A stretch of 64,000 bases of DNA from DAHUYF01 sp963838385 (lineage in GTDB: Bacteria > Pseudomonadota > Alphaproteobacteria > ATCC43930 > CGMCC-115725), in NCBI GenBank assembly GCA_963838385.1, contig CAWIRE010000006.1, positions 496,001 through 560,000 of the forward strand, given 5' to 3'. The notes below the pieces were generated by a model. That model did not search any database and was not told the DNA's origin. It saw only the letters and a list, made by a program, of their open reading frames with translations. Every line of letters starts with the position of its first letter. Positions within the stretch are counted from its first letter, which is position 1. Below are positions 31,265 to 39,188 of the stretch, in pieces. Position numbers and translations under genes: made by a program.

Positions 31265-32125
31265 CTAGACGATCACCCGGCGATAGAGATGCCAGGTGGC
31301 GTGGCCGAGCACGGGCATGACGACGATGAGCCCGAGGAAGAGCGGGATCGAGCCCAGCACCAGCCCGCCGGCGACGATCAGGCCCCAGGCCGCCATCGGC
31401 CCCGGATTGGCCAGCACAGCGCGTGCCGAGGTCCATACCGCCGCGCCGAGCGGCAGCTCGCGGTCGAGCAGCAGCGGAAAGGACACGACGCTCACCGTCA
31501 GCACCAGCACGGCGAAAAGGAACCCCACCCCGATGCCGATCCCGATCATCGCCCAGCCGGCCTCGGTGGTCAGCGCCTCGCGGACGAAGCTGGCGAGCGA
31601 GGCCGCCGGCGCCGGGCCGAGGGTCGCGAGATAGATCGCCTGGGCGACCGCGAGCCAGAGCAGGAACATCGCCACCAGCAGCAGGCCGAGCACCCCGATC
31701 TCGCCGAAGGCCGGCGAGCGCACGACGCTGAAGGCGTCGGGCCAGGCGACCTCGACGCCCTGCTCGCGCCGGCGGCTCATCTCATAGAGCCCGACCGCGG
31801 CGAAGGGCCCGATCAGCGCGAAGCCGGAGGCTAGCGGGAAGAGCAGCGGCACGAGGTTGTAGCCGAAGGCCAGCCGGCCGAGCACCAATCCCAGGATGGG
31901 ATAGATGAGGCAGAGGAAGACCACATCGGTGCGATAGGCGGTGAAATCGTCGAGCCCCTCGCGCAGCGCCAGGCCGAGATCGGCAAGGCCGATGCGGCGG
32001 ATCGCCGGCGGCGTCGCCGGCTGGGCCTGGCCGCTGCCGCTGATGGCGCGCCCCGCCGAGTCGACCGCGTGAGCCGCCAGCCGGAGCTGATCGACGCTCC
32101 ATTCGATCGGATTTCTGATCGCCAT
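31265..32125 (-). CDS. DUF2189 multi-pass membrane protein
   Basis: Start ATG 32125 gives 286 residues. A cytoplasmic N-terminus (RRIGLADLGLALREGLDDFT) leads into about six membrane helices, for example VVFLCLIYPILGLVLGRLAF, IGVLGLLLVAMFLLWLAVAQ and MIGIGIGVGFLFAVLVLTVS. It ends PVLGHATWHLYRRVIV. The pattern, including the GHATWHLYR end, is that of DUF2189, often noted near cytochrome oxidase genes; none is adjacent here. Function unknown. Confidence 0.85.
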   Translation of the reverse strand: MAIRNPIEWSVDQLRLAAHAVDSAGRAISGSGQAQPATPPAIRRIGLADLGLALREGLDDFTAYRTDVVFLCLIYPILGLVLGRLAFGYNLVPLLFPLASGFALIGPFAAVGLYEMSRRREQGVEVAWPDAFSVVRSPAFGEIGVLGLLLVAMFLLWLAVAQAIYLATLGPAPAASLASFVREALTTEAGWAMIGIGIGVGFLFAVLVLTVSVVSFPLLLDRELPLGAAVWTSARAVLANPGPMAAWGLIVAGGLVLGSIPLFLGLIVVMPVLGHATWHLYRRVIV

Positions 32126-32605
32126 GGCCGTTTTCTCCCGAGTGTTGCTGCGAGAGGTCGCGGACCGCCGGTAGCAGAGCGCAGAGGATCGCACGATCAG
32201 CGCGAGAAAGCCGCAACCTGCCTACACCTGAATCTACAGCAAACCGCCCTCCCTGTCTGCGGCGAAGCGGCGGCGTCGGCGGTTGCGAAATACCCGCATA
32301 AATCGTCATGGCCGGGCTTGTCCCACGGCCATCCACGCCTCACAGCACGCTCGTCGCGGGCACGTGGATGCCCGGGGCTCGGCCTTCGGCCGGCCCAGGC
32401 GTGACGATGCAAGGGGGCAGGCTCCAGGCTTTGGCCGCTCCCGGAGTCGGTCTCCACGCCGTTGATTTCGCGTGCGGCAGGACCGGCTTTTGACTAAAAC
32501 TTAACCATTCCGGTCACATCATGGCGGTTGGTCGCGCGGGTGCGCCGGGAAGGCCGGCGGCCGGTCGTTTCGCCGTCGTATCGTTCGAAGAGAGACGCTT
32601 TGCTC
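32126..32605. other. Gene-poor stretch with palindromic repeat
   Basis: No supported gene lies here. The centre holds the second copy of the palindromic repeat. The right part is the leader of the lytic transglycosylase gene, whose start is ambiguous between TTG 32528, TTG 32600 and GTG 32606. Confidence 0.6.
32304..32407. repeat. Palindromic intergenic repeat, copy 2
   Basis: It opens CGTCATGGCCGGGCTTGTCC and closes with GGCCCAGGCGTGACG, with ATCCACG and CGTGGAT near the centre and a GGCCTTCGGCC hairpin on the right arm. Layout and ends match the element at 15.7-15.8 kb. Confidence 0.75.
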
Positions 32606-33577
32606 GTGTCCCGTGTCGCTTGGCTCCTTCTCTTGCTCGCCGGTCTCTGTGTCGCGGCGCCGGGGCGCGCCGCGGAAGAGGATTTCGCCCATTGGCTCGC
32701 CGGCCTGCGCCAGGAAGCGCTCGCCGATGGCATCCGGCCGGCGACCCTCGACCGCGCCTTTGCCGGAGTGGAGCCGCTGCCGCGGGTGATCGAGCTCGAC
32801 CGGCAGCAGCCCGAGACCGTCATCACCTATGCCGAGTATCTGCGCCGGGTGGTCAGCCCCGAGCGGCGCGATGCGGCGCGCGAGCGCCTGGCGCAGAACC
32901 GCGCGCTGCTCGACCAGATCGGCCGGCGCTACGGCGTGCAGCCGCGCTTCATCGTGGCGCTCTGGGGCATCGAGACCAGCTTCGGCGCCGCCAGCGGCAA
33001 GTTCCCGGTGATCGCCTCGCTCGCGACGCTGGCCTATGACGGAAGGCGCAGCGCCTTTTTCCGCAGGGAGTTGATCAACGCTCTTCGCATCGTCGATGAG
33101 GAGGACATCGACCCCAAGGAGATGCTGGGATCCTGGGCCGGCGCCATGGGGCAGAGCCAGTTCATGCCGTCGAGCTTCCTGCTTTATGCGGTCAGCTACA
33201 GCGGCGACGGCAGGCGCGACATCTGGCACCGGCGCGAGGATGTCTTCGCCTCGATCGCCAACTACCTGTCGCAGCTCGGCTGGCATGGCGACCAGAATTG
33301 GGGCCGCGCCGTGCGCCTGCCCGCAAGGCTCGATCCGGCGCTGATCGGGCCCGGCATCCGGAAGCCGCTGGCGCAATGGCGCAAGCTGGGGCTGCGCCGC
33401 GCCGATGGCGGGCCGCTGCCGGTGGCACCGATCGAGGCCTCGCTGCTGCAGCCCGGCGGGGCCGACGGGCCGGCCGTCCTGGTCTATGACAACTATCGCG
33501 CCCTGATGAAGTGGAACAGCTCCAATTATTTCGCCACCGCCGTCGGGTTTCTTGCCGATAGTATGGAATGGCGATAG
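32606..33577 (+). CDS. Lytic murein transglycosylase, MltB family
   Basis: GTG 32606 gives 323 residues with a signal peptide right at the start (AWLLLLLAGLCVAAPGRA). Motifs of the SLT_2/MltB family follow: YGVQPRFIVALWGIETSFGA (catalytic Glu in GIETSFG), FRRELINALRIVDEEDIDP, MLGSWAGAMGQSQFMPSSFL and VFASIANYLSQLGWHGDQNW. It ends NYFATAVGFLADSM. The enzyme cleaves the glycan backbone of peptidoglycan in the periplasm, forming anhydro-muropeptides. It is followed by rlpA after 43 bases. No C-terminal peptidoglycan-binding domain is present. Confidence 0.92.
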   Translation: MSRVAWLLLLLAGLCVAAPGRAAEEDFAHWLAGLRQEALADGIRPATLDRAFAGVEPLPRVIELDRQQPETVITYAEYLRRVVSPERRDAARERLAQNRALLDQIGRRYGVQPRFIVALWGIETSFGAASGKFPVIASLATLAYDGRRSAFFRRELINALRIVDEEDIDPKEMLGSWAGAMGQSQFMPSSFLLYAVSYSGDGRRDIWHRREDVFASIANYLSQLGWHGDQNWGRAVRLPARLDPALIGPGIRKPLAQWRKLGLRRADGGPLPVAPIEASLLQPGGADGPAVLVYDNYRALMKWNSSNYFATAVGFLADSMEWR

Positions 33578-33620
33578 TGTACACCACCTATAGAGACACC
33601 CGCAGCCATTGTAGCATTCG

Positions 33621-34553
33621 ATGACCTGCCGCCTCGCCCGACGCCTCGCCGCCTTCGCACTGCTCGCGTTGCTGGCGGCCTGTGCCGGGCAGGCGCCGCC
33701 GCCTTCTGCCGAGAGCCTCGCCGGCCACGGCATCTACAAGATCGGACAGCCCTATCAGATCAACGGGGTGTGGTATTACCCGGCCGAGGATTTCTCCTAT
33801 GACCAGACCGGCATCGCCTCCTGGTACGGCGAGGATTTCCATGGCAAGTACACGGCCAATGGCGAGATCTACGATCTCAATGCGCTGACCGCGGCGCATC
33901 GCACCCTGCCGATGCCGAGCGTGGTGCAGGTGACCAATCTCGAGAACGGCCGCTCGCTCGAGCTCAGGGTCAACGACCGCGGCCCCTACGCCCGCGGCCG
34001 GATCATCAACGTCTCGCGCCGTGCCGCGCAGCTGCTGGGCTTCGAAGGCCAAGGCACGGCCAAGGTGAGGGTGAGGATCCTGGTGCCGGAAAGCATCCAG
34101 GTGGCGAGTCTGGCGCAGCATGGCGGCGCCGCCGTCGAAGCGGGGCAGGCGGCGCCGGTGACGCCGGTGGTGATGCAGCCGCTGATCCCGCCGCCGGGGG
34201 CGCGGGTGGCGTCGAACGAGCCGGCGCCGTTGCCGCCGCGGCCCCGGCCGGCGCCCAGCCTGGCACCGGTCATCGCCAAGGCGCCCGATCTGCCGGCGAC
34301 GGTGGCGGTGGTGCCGGTCAAGCCGACGCAGATCTACATCCAGGCCGGCGCCTTCGCGGTGGCCGCCAATGCCGTCAAGGTGAAGAGCCGGATCGAGGCG
34401 CTGGGCGCGGTCAAGGTGGTCGGCGCCCGCGTCAACGGCATCGATCTCTACCGCGTTCGCCTGGGCCCCATCGGCAGCGTCGACGAGGCGGACCGGCTGC
34501 TCGACCGGGTGGTCGGCGCCGGGCTCACCGAGGCGCGCATCGTCGTCGATTGA
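33621..34553 (+). CDS. rlpA: Septal ring lytic transglycosylase RlpA
   Basis: This 310-residue lipoprotein (lipobox LLALLAAC near residue 20) has a double-psi barrel domain with the RlpA signatures GIASWYGEDFHGKYTANGEI, ALTAAHRTLPMPS and LRVNDRGPYARGRIINVSRR. A proline-rich linker follows, then a C-terminal SPOR domain (QIYIQAGAFAVAANAVKVKS, YRVRLGPIGSVDEADRLLDR) that binds denuded septal glycan. It works in cell separation. It precedes dacC, as in many alphaproteobacteria. Confidence 0.95.
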   Translation: MTCRLARRLAAFALLALLAACAGQAPPPSAESLAGHGIYKIGQPYQINGVWYYPAEDFSYDQTGIASWYGEDFHGKYTANGEIYDLNALTAAHRTLPMPSVVQVTNLENGRSLELRVNDRGPYARGRIINVSRRAAQLLGFEGQGTAKVRVRILVPESIQVASLAQHGGAAVEAGQAAPVTPVVMQPLIPPPGARVASNEPAPLPPRPRPAPSLAPVIAKAPDLPATVAVVPVKPTQIYIQAGAFAVAANAVKVKSRIEALGAVKVVGARVNGIDLYRVRLGPIGSVDEADRLLDRVVGAGLTEARIVVD

Positions 34554-34653
34554 TGGCGCGCCTCAAACCATATTTTCGGCGCAATGCGTCCCAATATTGG
34601 CGCGGGCGCCGGCCCATGGCGCGTCGTGCGCCGATGTCAGCGAGTGTGACCGC

Positions 34654-35811
34654 ATGAACAACTCGATCCTGCCCCGCCTTGTCGGTTGGGGATTTCTGCT
34701 CCTCGTCCTCGGCTTTGCCCAGCCCGCCGCCGCCGACCGGCCGACCTTCGACACCACGGCGCGCAACGCCATCGTGATCGACTTCCAGACCGGCGCGGTG
34801 CTGCTCGACAAGAATGCCGATCAGCGCATTCCGACGGCGTCGATGAGCAAGATCATGACCGCCTACACGGTCTATACCTATCTGGCGGAAGGCAAGGCCA
34901 AGCTCGACGACATGCTACCGGTCAGCGAGCAGGCCTGGCGCACCGGCGGCTCCAAGATGTTCGTGCCCTATCCCGGCCAGGTGAAGGTCGAGGACCTCCT
35001 GCGCGGCATGATCATCCAGTCGGGCAATGACGCCTGCGTCGTGCTCGCCGAGGGTCTCGCCGGCAGCACCACCGCCTTCGTCGCGCGGATGAACGAGCTC
35101 GCGCAGAAGCTGGGCCTCAAGGACAGTCACTTCGCCAGCGTCGACGGCCTGCCGTCGCCGGACCATTACATGTCGCCGCGCGACCTGGCGACGCTGTCGG
35201 TGCATCTCATCAGGGACTTCCCGCAATATTATCACTACGAGGCGGAGAAGGATTTCACCTTCAACGGCATCAAGCAGGGCAATCGCAACCCGCTGCTCTA
35301 CAAGGATCTCGGCGCCGACGGCATCAAGACCGGCCATACCGAGGAGGCCGGCTACGGGCTGGTCGGCTCGGGCGTGCGTAACGGCCGGCGCATCGTCTTC
35401 GTGCTGGCCGGCATGGCCAGCATGAAGGAGCGCGCGCAGGAGGGCGAGCGGGTGTTCGAATGGGCCTACCGCGAGTTCAACGACTACACCATCGTCAAGG
35501 CCGGCGAGACCATCGACGAGGCGCCGGTCTGGATGGGGGTGCAGGACAAGGTGGCGGTGGCGCCGACGAAGGACGCGCTGGTGACGCTGTGGCCGGCGGC
35601 GCGCAAGGAGCTCAAGGTCACCGCCGTCTATGACGGCACGATCAAGGCGCCCGTGGCCAAGGGAGAGATCGTCGGCAAGCTCGTGGCTACCGTCCCGGAC
35701 GGCGCCCCGATCGAGATCCCGCTCGCGGCGACGCAGGCGGTCGACCGCCTGGGCCCGCTCGGCCGCATGGCGGAGACGGCCGGATATCTGCTCTGGGGCA
35801 AGAAGCGCTGA
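34654..35811 (+). CDS. dacC: D-alanyl-D-alanine carboxypeptidase (PBP5/6 family)
   Basis: From ATG 34654 the product has 385 residues with a signal peptide (GWGFLLLVLGFAQPAAA). Penicillin-binding motifs are SMSK at residues 63-66 (nucleophile Ser), SGN in IIQSGNDACV and KTG in GIKTGHTEEAGYGL. A PBP5-type C-terminal domain follows (QDKVAVAPTKDALVTLWPAA), then a tail that may act as an amphipathic anchor (GRMAETAGYLLWGKKR). It trims pentapeptides in the periplasm. An upstream in-frame extension to 34597 adds no signal features. The symbol is by family; dacA/dacC cannot be separated here. Confidence 0.93.
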   Translation: MNNSILPRLVGWGFLLLVLGFAQPAAADRPTFDTTARNAIVIDFQTGAVLLDKNADQRIPTASMSKIMTAYTVYTYLAEGKAKLDDMLPVSEQAWRTGGSKMFVPYPGQVKVEDLLRGMIIQSGNDACVVLAEGLAGSTTAFVARMNELAQKLGLKDSHFASVDGLPSPDHYMSPRDLATLSVHLIRDFPQYYHYEAEKDFTFNGIKQGNRNPLLYKDLGADGIKTGHTEEAGYGLVGSGVRNGRRIVFVLAGMASMKERAQEGERVFEWAYREFNDYTIVKAGETIDEAPVWMGVQDKVAVAPTKDALVTLWPAARKELKVTAVYDGTIKAPVAKGEIVGKLVATVPDGAPIEIPLAATQAVDRLGPLGRMAETAGYLLWGKKR

Positions 35812-36036
35812 GCTGGCGGCGGCCGCTACGGTAAATGAATTTGCAATTTGCCAGACGATCGTCATGAAACGATCGCGTAATCTTCTTGGCGAATATTTCA
35901 TTTCGCGCGCGAAAGCAGCCGATCCTCGGGCGGGCGCGCCCGGACCGCTCCGCCAACGGCCGCGCATTGCGTCGCCGCCCGGGGTATAAAGCAGGCTGCG
36001 GCCGCGGCGGCGCGGCGGCTCGGGAGGCAGGGTCCG

Positions 36037-36672
36037 GTGGCGAGCGGGCGCTTCATCACCATCGAGGGCGGCGAGGGCGCCGGCAAGTCGACGCTGCAGC
36101 GCGGCCTGGTCGCGGCGCTGAGCGCGGCCGGCATCGACGCGCTGGCGACGCGCGAGCCGGGGGGCGCGCCGGGGGCGGAGGACATCCGCAAGCTGCTGGT
36201 CGAAGGCGCGCCCGAGCGCTGGGATGCGCTGAGCGAGGCGCTGCTCCTGGCGGCGGCGCGACGCTGCCATCTGACGGACACGATCGGGCCGGCCTTGAGC
36301 GCCGGGCGGTGGGTGGTGTGCGACCGCTTCGCCGATTCCACGACGGCCTATCAGGGCTATGCCGGCGGCGTTCCGCTCGAGGACCTCGCGGCGCTGCACC
36401 GGCTCATCGCCGGCGCGCTGGCACCGGATCTCACCCTCATTCTCGATCTGCCGGTGGCCACGGGCCTGGCGCGCGCTGCGGCGCGCGCCGGCAGCGAGAC
36501 GCGCTTCGAGCGCAAGGACCGCGCGTTCCACGAGCGGCTGCGCCAGGGTTTCCTCGACATCGCCCGGCTAGAGCCCGCGCGGTGCGTGGTGATCGACGCC
36601 AGTGCTTCGCCGGAGGCGGTGCAGGCCGCCGCGCTCGCGGCGCTGCGGCAACGGTTGCAGGCGCCGGTCTAG
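36037..36672 (+). CDS. tmk: Thymidylate kinase
   Basis: The GTG start 36037 follows GGGAGG and gives 211 residues. The P-loop IEGGEGAGKSTL, the TREPGG motif, the VCDRFADSTTAYQGY segment and the LID-type RFERKDRAFHERLRQGFLDI are all present, so it phosphorylates dTMP to dTDP. In many alphaproteobacteria tmk is followed directly by holB. Here about 4.5 kb with three unrelated genes intervene before holB. Confidence 0.97.
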   Translation: MASGRFITIEGGEGAGKSTLQRGLVAALSAAGIDALATREPGGAPGAEDIRKLLVEGAPERWDALSEALLLAAARRCHLTDTIGPALSAGRWVVCDRFADSTTAYQGYAGGVPLEDLAALHRLIAGALAPDLTLILDLPVATGLARAAARAGSETRFERKDRAFHERLRQGFLDIARLEPARCVVIDASASPEAVQAAALAALRQRLQAPV

Positions 36673-36806
36673 CCGCAGGCTGTGCGGGCGCTGCGCGCGC
36701 GCCGGGCCGCGGCATTTTTCCATGAAGCGGCCCCGCCGAGCCGCTATGCTCCCAGCAAAGAAACAGGGATCGTGGGAGGAAAGCATGGTGGGACGTTCTG
36801 GGAAGG

Positions 36807-38039
36807 ATGGGGGCGGCCTGCGCCGCTCTGCTGTTGTTCGCGGCCGGCGCCGCGGCTGCCGACAAGCCGCCGATCACCATCGGCATGGGCATGGCGCTCA
36901 CCGGGCCGCTCGCCGGCACCGGCAAGGCGTCGCTGCTGGCGACGCAGATGTGGATCGACGAGACCAATGCGAAGGGCGGGCTGCTGGGACGGAAGGTGAA
37001 GCTCATCTTTTATGACGACCAGAGCAATCCCGCCGGCGTGCCCAGCCTCTACTCGAAGCTGATCGATGTCGACAAGGTCGACATCGTGCTCTCCGGCTAC
37101 GCCACCAACATGATCGCGCCGGCGATGCCGATCGTGATGCAGCACGGCATGGTGTTCCTCGGCCTCTATGGCCTCGCGGTCAACCGCGAGTTCCATTACG
37201 ACCGCTATTTCCACATCGTTCCGGCCGGCGATGATCCCGGCATCGATTTCTCGCGCGGCTTCATCGATGTCGCGATGACGATGAAGCCGCCGCCGCGGAC
37301 GATCGCCATCGTCGGCGCCGATGCGGAATATCCGCAGATCGCCACTGCCGGCGCGCGCGTCAACGCCAAGAAGCACGATCTGAAGATCGTCTATGACCAG
37401 AAATATCCGCCCGGCACCGTCGATTTCGCCTCGATCGTGCGCGCCATCCAGGCGGCAAAGCCCGACATCGTCTATGTCGCGTCATATCCCGCCGACAGCG
37501 TCGGCATGGTGCATGCCGTGCGCGAGGCGGCCCTCAAGGCCCGGATGTTCGGCGGCGGGCTCATCGGGCTGCAATATGCCGCCCTCAAGCAGCAGCTCGG
37601 CGCGCAGCTCAACGGCATCGTCTACTTCGATACCTATGTGCCGGAGCCGACGATGGATTTTCCCGGCATCAAGGCGTTTCTGAAGAATTACCAGGTGAAG
37701 GCCGCGGCGGCGGGGGTGGATCCGCTGGGCTTCTACACGCCGCCCTTCGCCTATGCGCGGATGCAGGTGCTGGGCGATGCCATCACCGCGACCAGGAGCC
37801 TCGACCAGAAGGTGCTCGCCGAGTATCTGCACAAGACCGAGTTCAAGACCATCGTTGGCGACGTCAAGTTCGGCCCGAGCGGCGAGCAGCCTGTCCCGCG
37901 GACGCTCTGGGTGCAGTACCGCGGCATCGTCGGCAACGGTCTCGAGCAGTTCAAGCAGCCGGGCAAGCAGGTGATCCTGTTCCCGCCGCGCTACAAATCG
38001 GGCGATCTCCATTATCCCTTCGCCAGCGAGGATCAATGA
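36807..38039 (+). CDS. Branched-chain-amino-acid-type ABC substrate-binding protein
   Basis: The 410-residue product has a signal peptide (ACAALLLFAAGAAAA) and a type 1 periplasmic-binding fold: PPITIGMGMALTGPLAGTGK, DDQSNPAGVPSLYSKLIDVD, DIVLSGYATNMIAPAMPIVM and YPPGTVDFASIVRAIQAAKP. This LivJ/Leu-Ile-Val-binding family also serves aromatic and short-chain acid uptake. No permease or ATPase gene is nearby, so it is an orphan here. Its stop overlaps the start of the flavin enzyme gene (ATGA), tying it to the neighbouring catabolic genes. Confidence 0.88.
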   Translation: MGAACAALLLFAAGAAAADKPPITIGMGMALTGPLAGTGKASLLATQMWIDETNAKGGLLGRKVKLIFYDDQSNPAGVPSLYSKLIDVDKVDIVLSGYATNMIAPAMPIVMQHGMVFLGLYGLAVNREFHYDRYFHIVPAGDDPGIDFSRGFIDVAMTMKPPPRTIAIVGADAEYPQIATAGARVNAKKHDLKIVYDQKYPPGTVDFASIVRAIQAAKPDIVYVASYPADSVGMVHAVREAALKARMFGGGLIGLQYAALKQQLGAQLNGIVYFDTYVPEPTMDFPGIKAFLKNYQVKAAAAGVDPLGFYTPPFAYARMQVLGDAITATRSLDQKVLAEYLHKTEFKTIVGDVKFGPSGEQPVPRTLWVQYRGIVGNGLEQFKQPGKQVILFPPRYKSGDLHYPFASEDQ

Positions 38040-39187
38040 CTGACGAGGGGGCGCTGGAAGCGGCGCAGCGTCTGGCGCCGCTGATTGCTGCCGAGGGTGA
38101 CGCGATCGAGGCGCAGCGCCGCCTAACCCCCAAGGTGGTCGAGGCGCTGCACGAGGCCGGGCTCTATCGCCTGCTGCTGCCGCGCGAGCTCGGCGGCGCG
38201 GAGCTCGACCTCGCCGGTTTCTCGCTGGTGATCGAGGCGCTGGCCAAGGCCGATGGCAGCACCGCCTGGTGCGTCTGCCAGGCCAATGGCTGCGCGCAAT
38301 CGGCGGGCTTCCTCGCGCTCGAGGTGGCCAAAGAGGTGTTCGGCGTGCCGCGCGCGGTGCTCGCCTGGGGCCCGGGGTCGGCGGAGATCGCCGAGGTGCC
38401 GGGGGGCTTCCGCGTCAGCGGCCGTTGGAGCTTCGCCAGCGGCTGCCGCCAGGCGAGCTGGCTCGGCTGCTACGTGCCGGTGCCGGATGCGACGGGCGCG
38501 CCGCGCCTTGCCCCGGACGGGACGCCGCTGCTGCGCACCTTCCTCTTCCCCGCCGCCAGCGCCAAGCTCACCGATGTCTGGCAGGTGATCGGTCTCAAGG
38601 GCACGGCCAGCGACGCCTATGAGCTGGTCGATCTTTTCGTGCCGGCCGAGCGCAGCTTCCTGCGCAACGCGCCGCTGCGCACCGACTATCCGCTCTACCG
38701 CTTCACCATCAACTCGGTCTACATGGCGGGGTTTCCCGGTGTGGCCCTGGGCATCGCCCGGGCGATGCTGGCGGAGTTCATCACCCTGGCGCAGGCCAAG
38801 ACACCGCGTCTGACCCGCAACCCGCTGCGCGAGGACGCGGTGATCCAGATGCAGGTGGCCGAATGCCAAGCCAAGCTCGGCGCCGCCCGGGCCTTCCTGC
38901 AGCAGGCGCTGGAGGAGGGGTGGGCCGCCGCCGCTTCCGGCCGGCTCGGGGTCGAGCACCGGCTCAAGATGCGGCTGGCCAGCACCTACGCCATCCACCA
39001 GGCGCGCGCGGTCGCCGACACCGTTTTCCACGCCGCCGGCGCCGGCGCGATCTATGTCAGCAACCCGCTCGAACGGCGGATGCGCGACATCATTGCGGTA
39101 TCGCAACATCTTCAGGCGCGCCAGCAGCATTTCGCCACCGTCGGGCAGTTCCTGCTCGGGCTGGAGCCCGATCTCGCGGTCACCTGA
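38036..39187 (+). CDS. Acyl-CoA-dehydrogenase-fold flavin enzyme (group D monooxygenase-like)
   Basis: The 383-residue product has the acyl-CoA dehydrogenase fold: LHEAGLYRLLLPRELGGAEL, LAKADGSTAWCVCQANGCAQ, VSGRWSFASGCRQASWLGCY, VIGLKGTASDAYELVDLFVP and the C-terminal helical bundle ending near FHAAGAGAIYVSNPLERRMR. GRWSFASGC and DGSTAW are more typical of HsaA/HpaB-like flavin monooxygenases and SfnC-like proteins than of true dehydrogenases, and the usual catalytic Glu is not evident. It may hydroxylate or desulfurise a small organic substrate. It is coupled to the binding-protein gene, and the hydrolase gene begins one base after its stop. Confidence 0.8.
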   Translation: MTDEGALEAAQRLAPLIAAEGDAIEAQRRLTPKVVEALHEAGLYRLLLPRELGGAELDLAGFSLVIEALAKADGSTAWCVCQANGCAQSAGFLALEVAKEVFGVPRAVLAWGPGSAEIAEVPGGFRVSGRWSFASGCRQASWLGCYVPVPDATGAPRLAPDGTPLLRTFLFPAASAKLTDVWQVIGLKGTASDAYELVDLFVPAERSFLRNAPLRTDYPLYRFTINSVYMAGFPGVALGIARAMLAEFITLAQAKTPRLTRNPLREDAVIQMQVAECQAKLGAARAFLQQALEEGWAAAASGRLGVEHRLKMRLASTYAIHQARAVADTVFHAAGAGAIYVSNPLERRMRDIIAVSQHLQARQQHFATVGQFLLGLEPDLAVT

Positions 39188-39188
39188 G

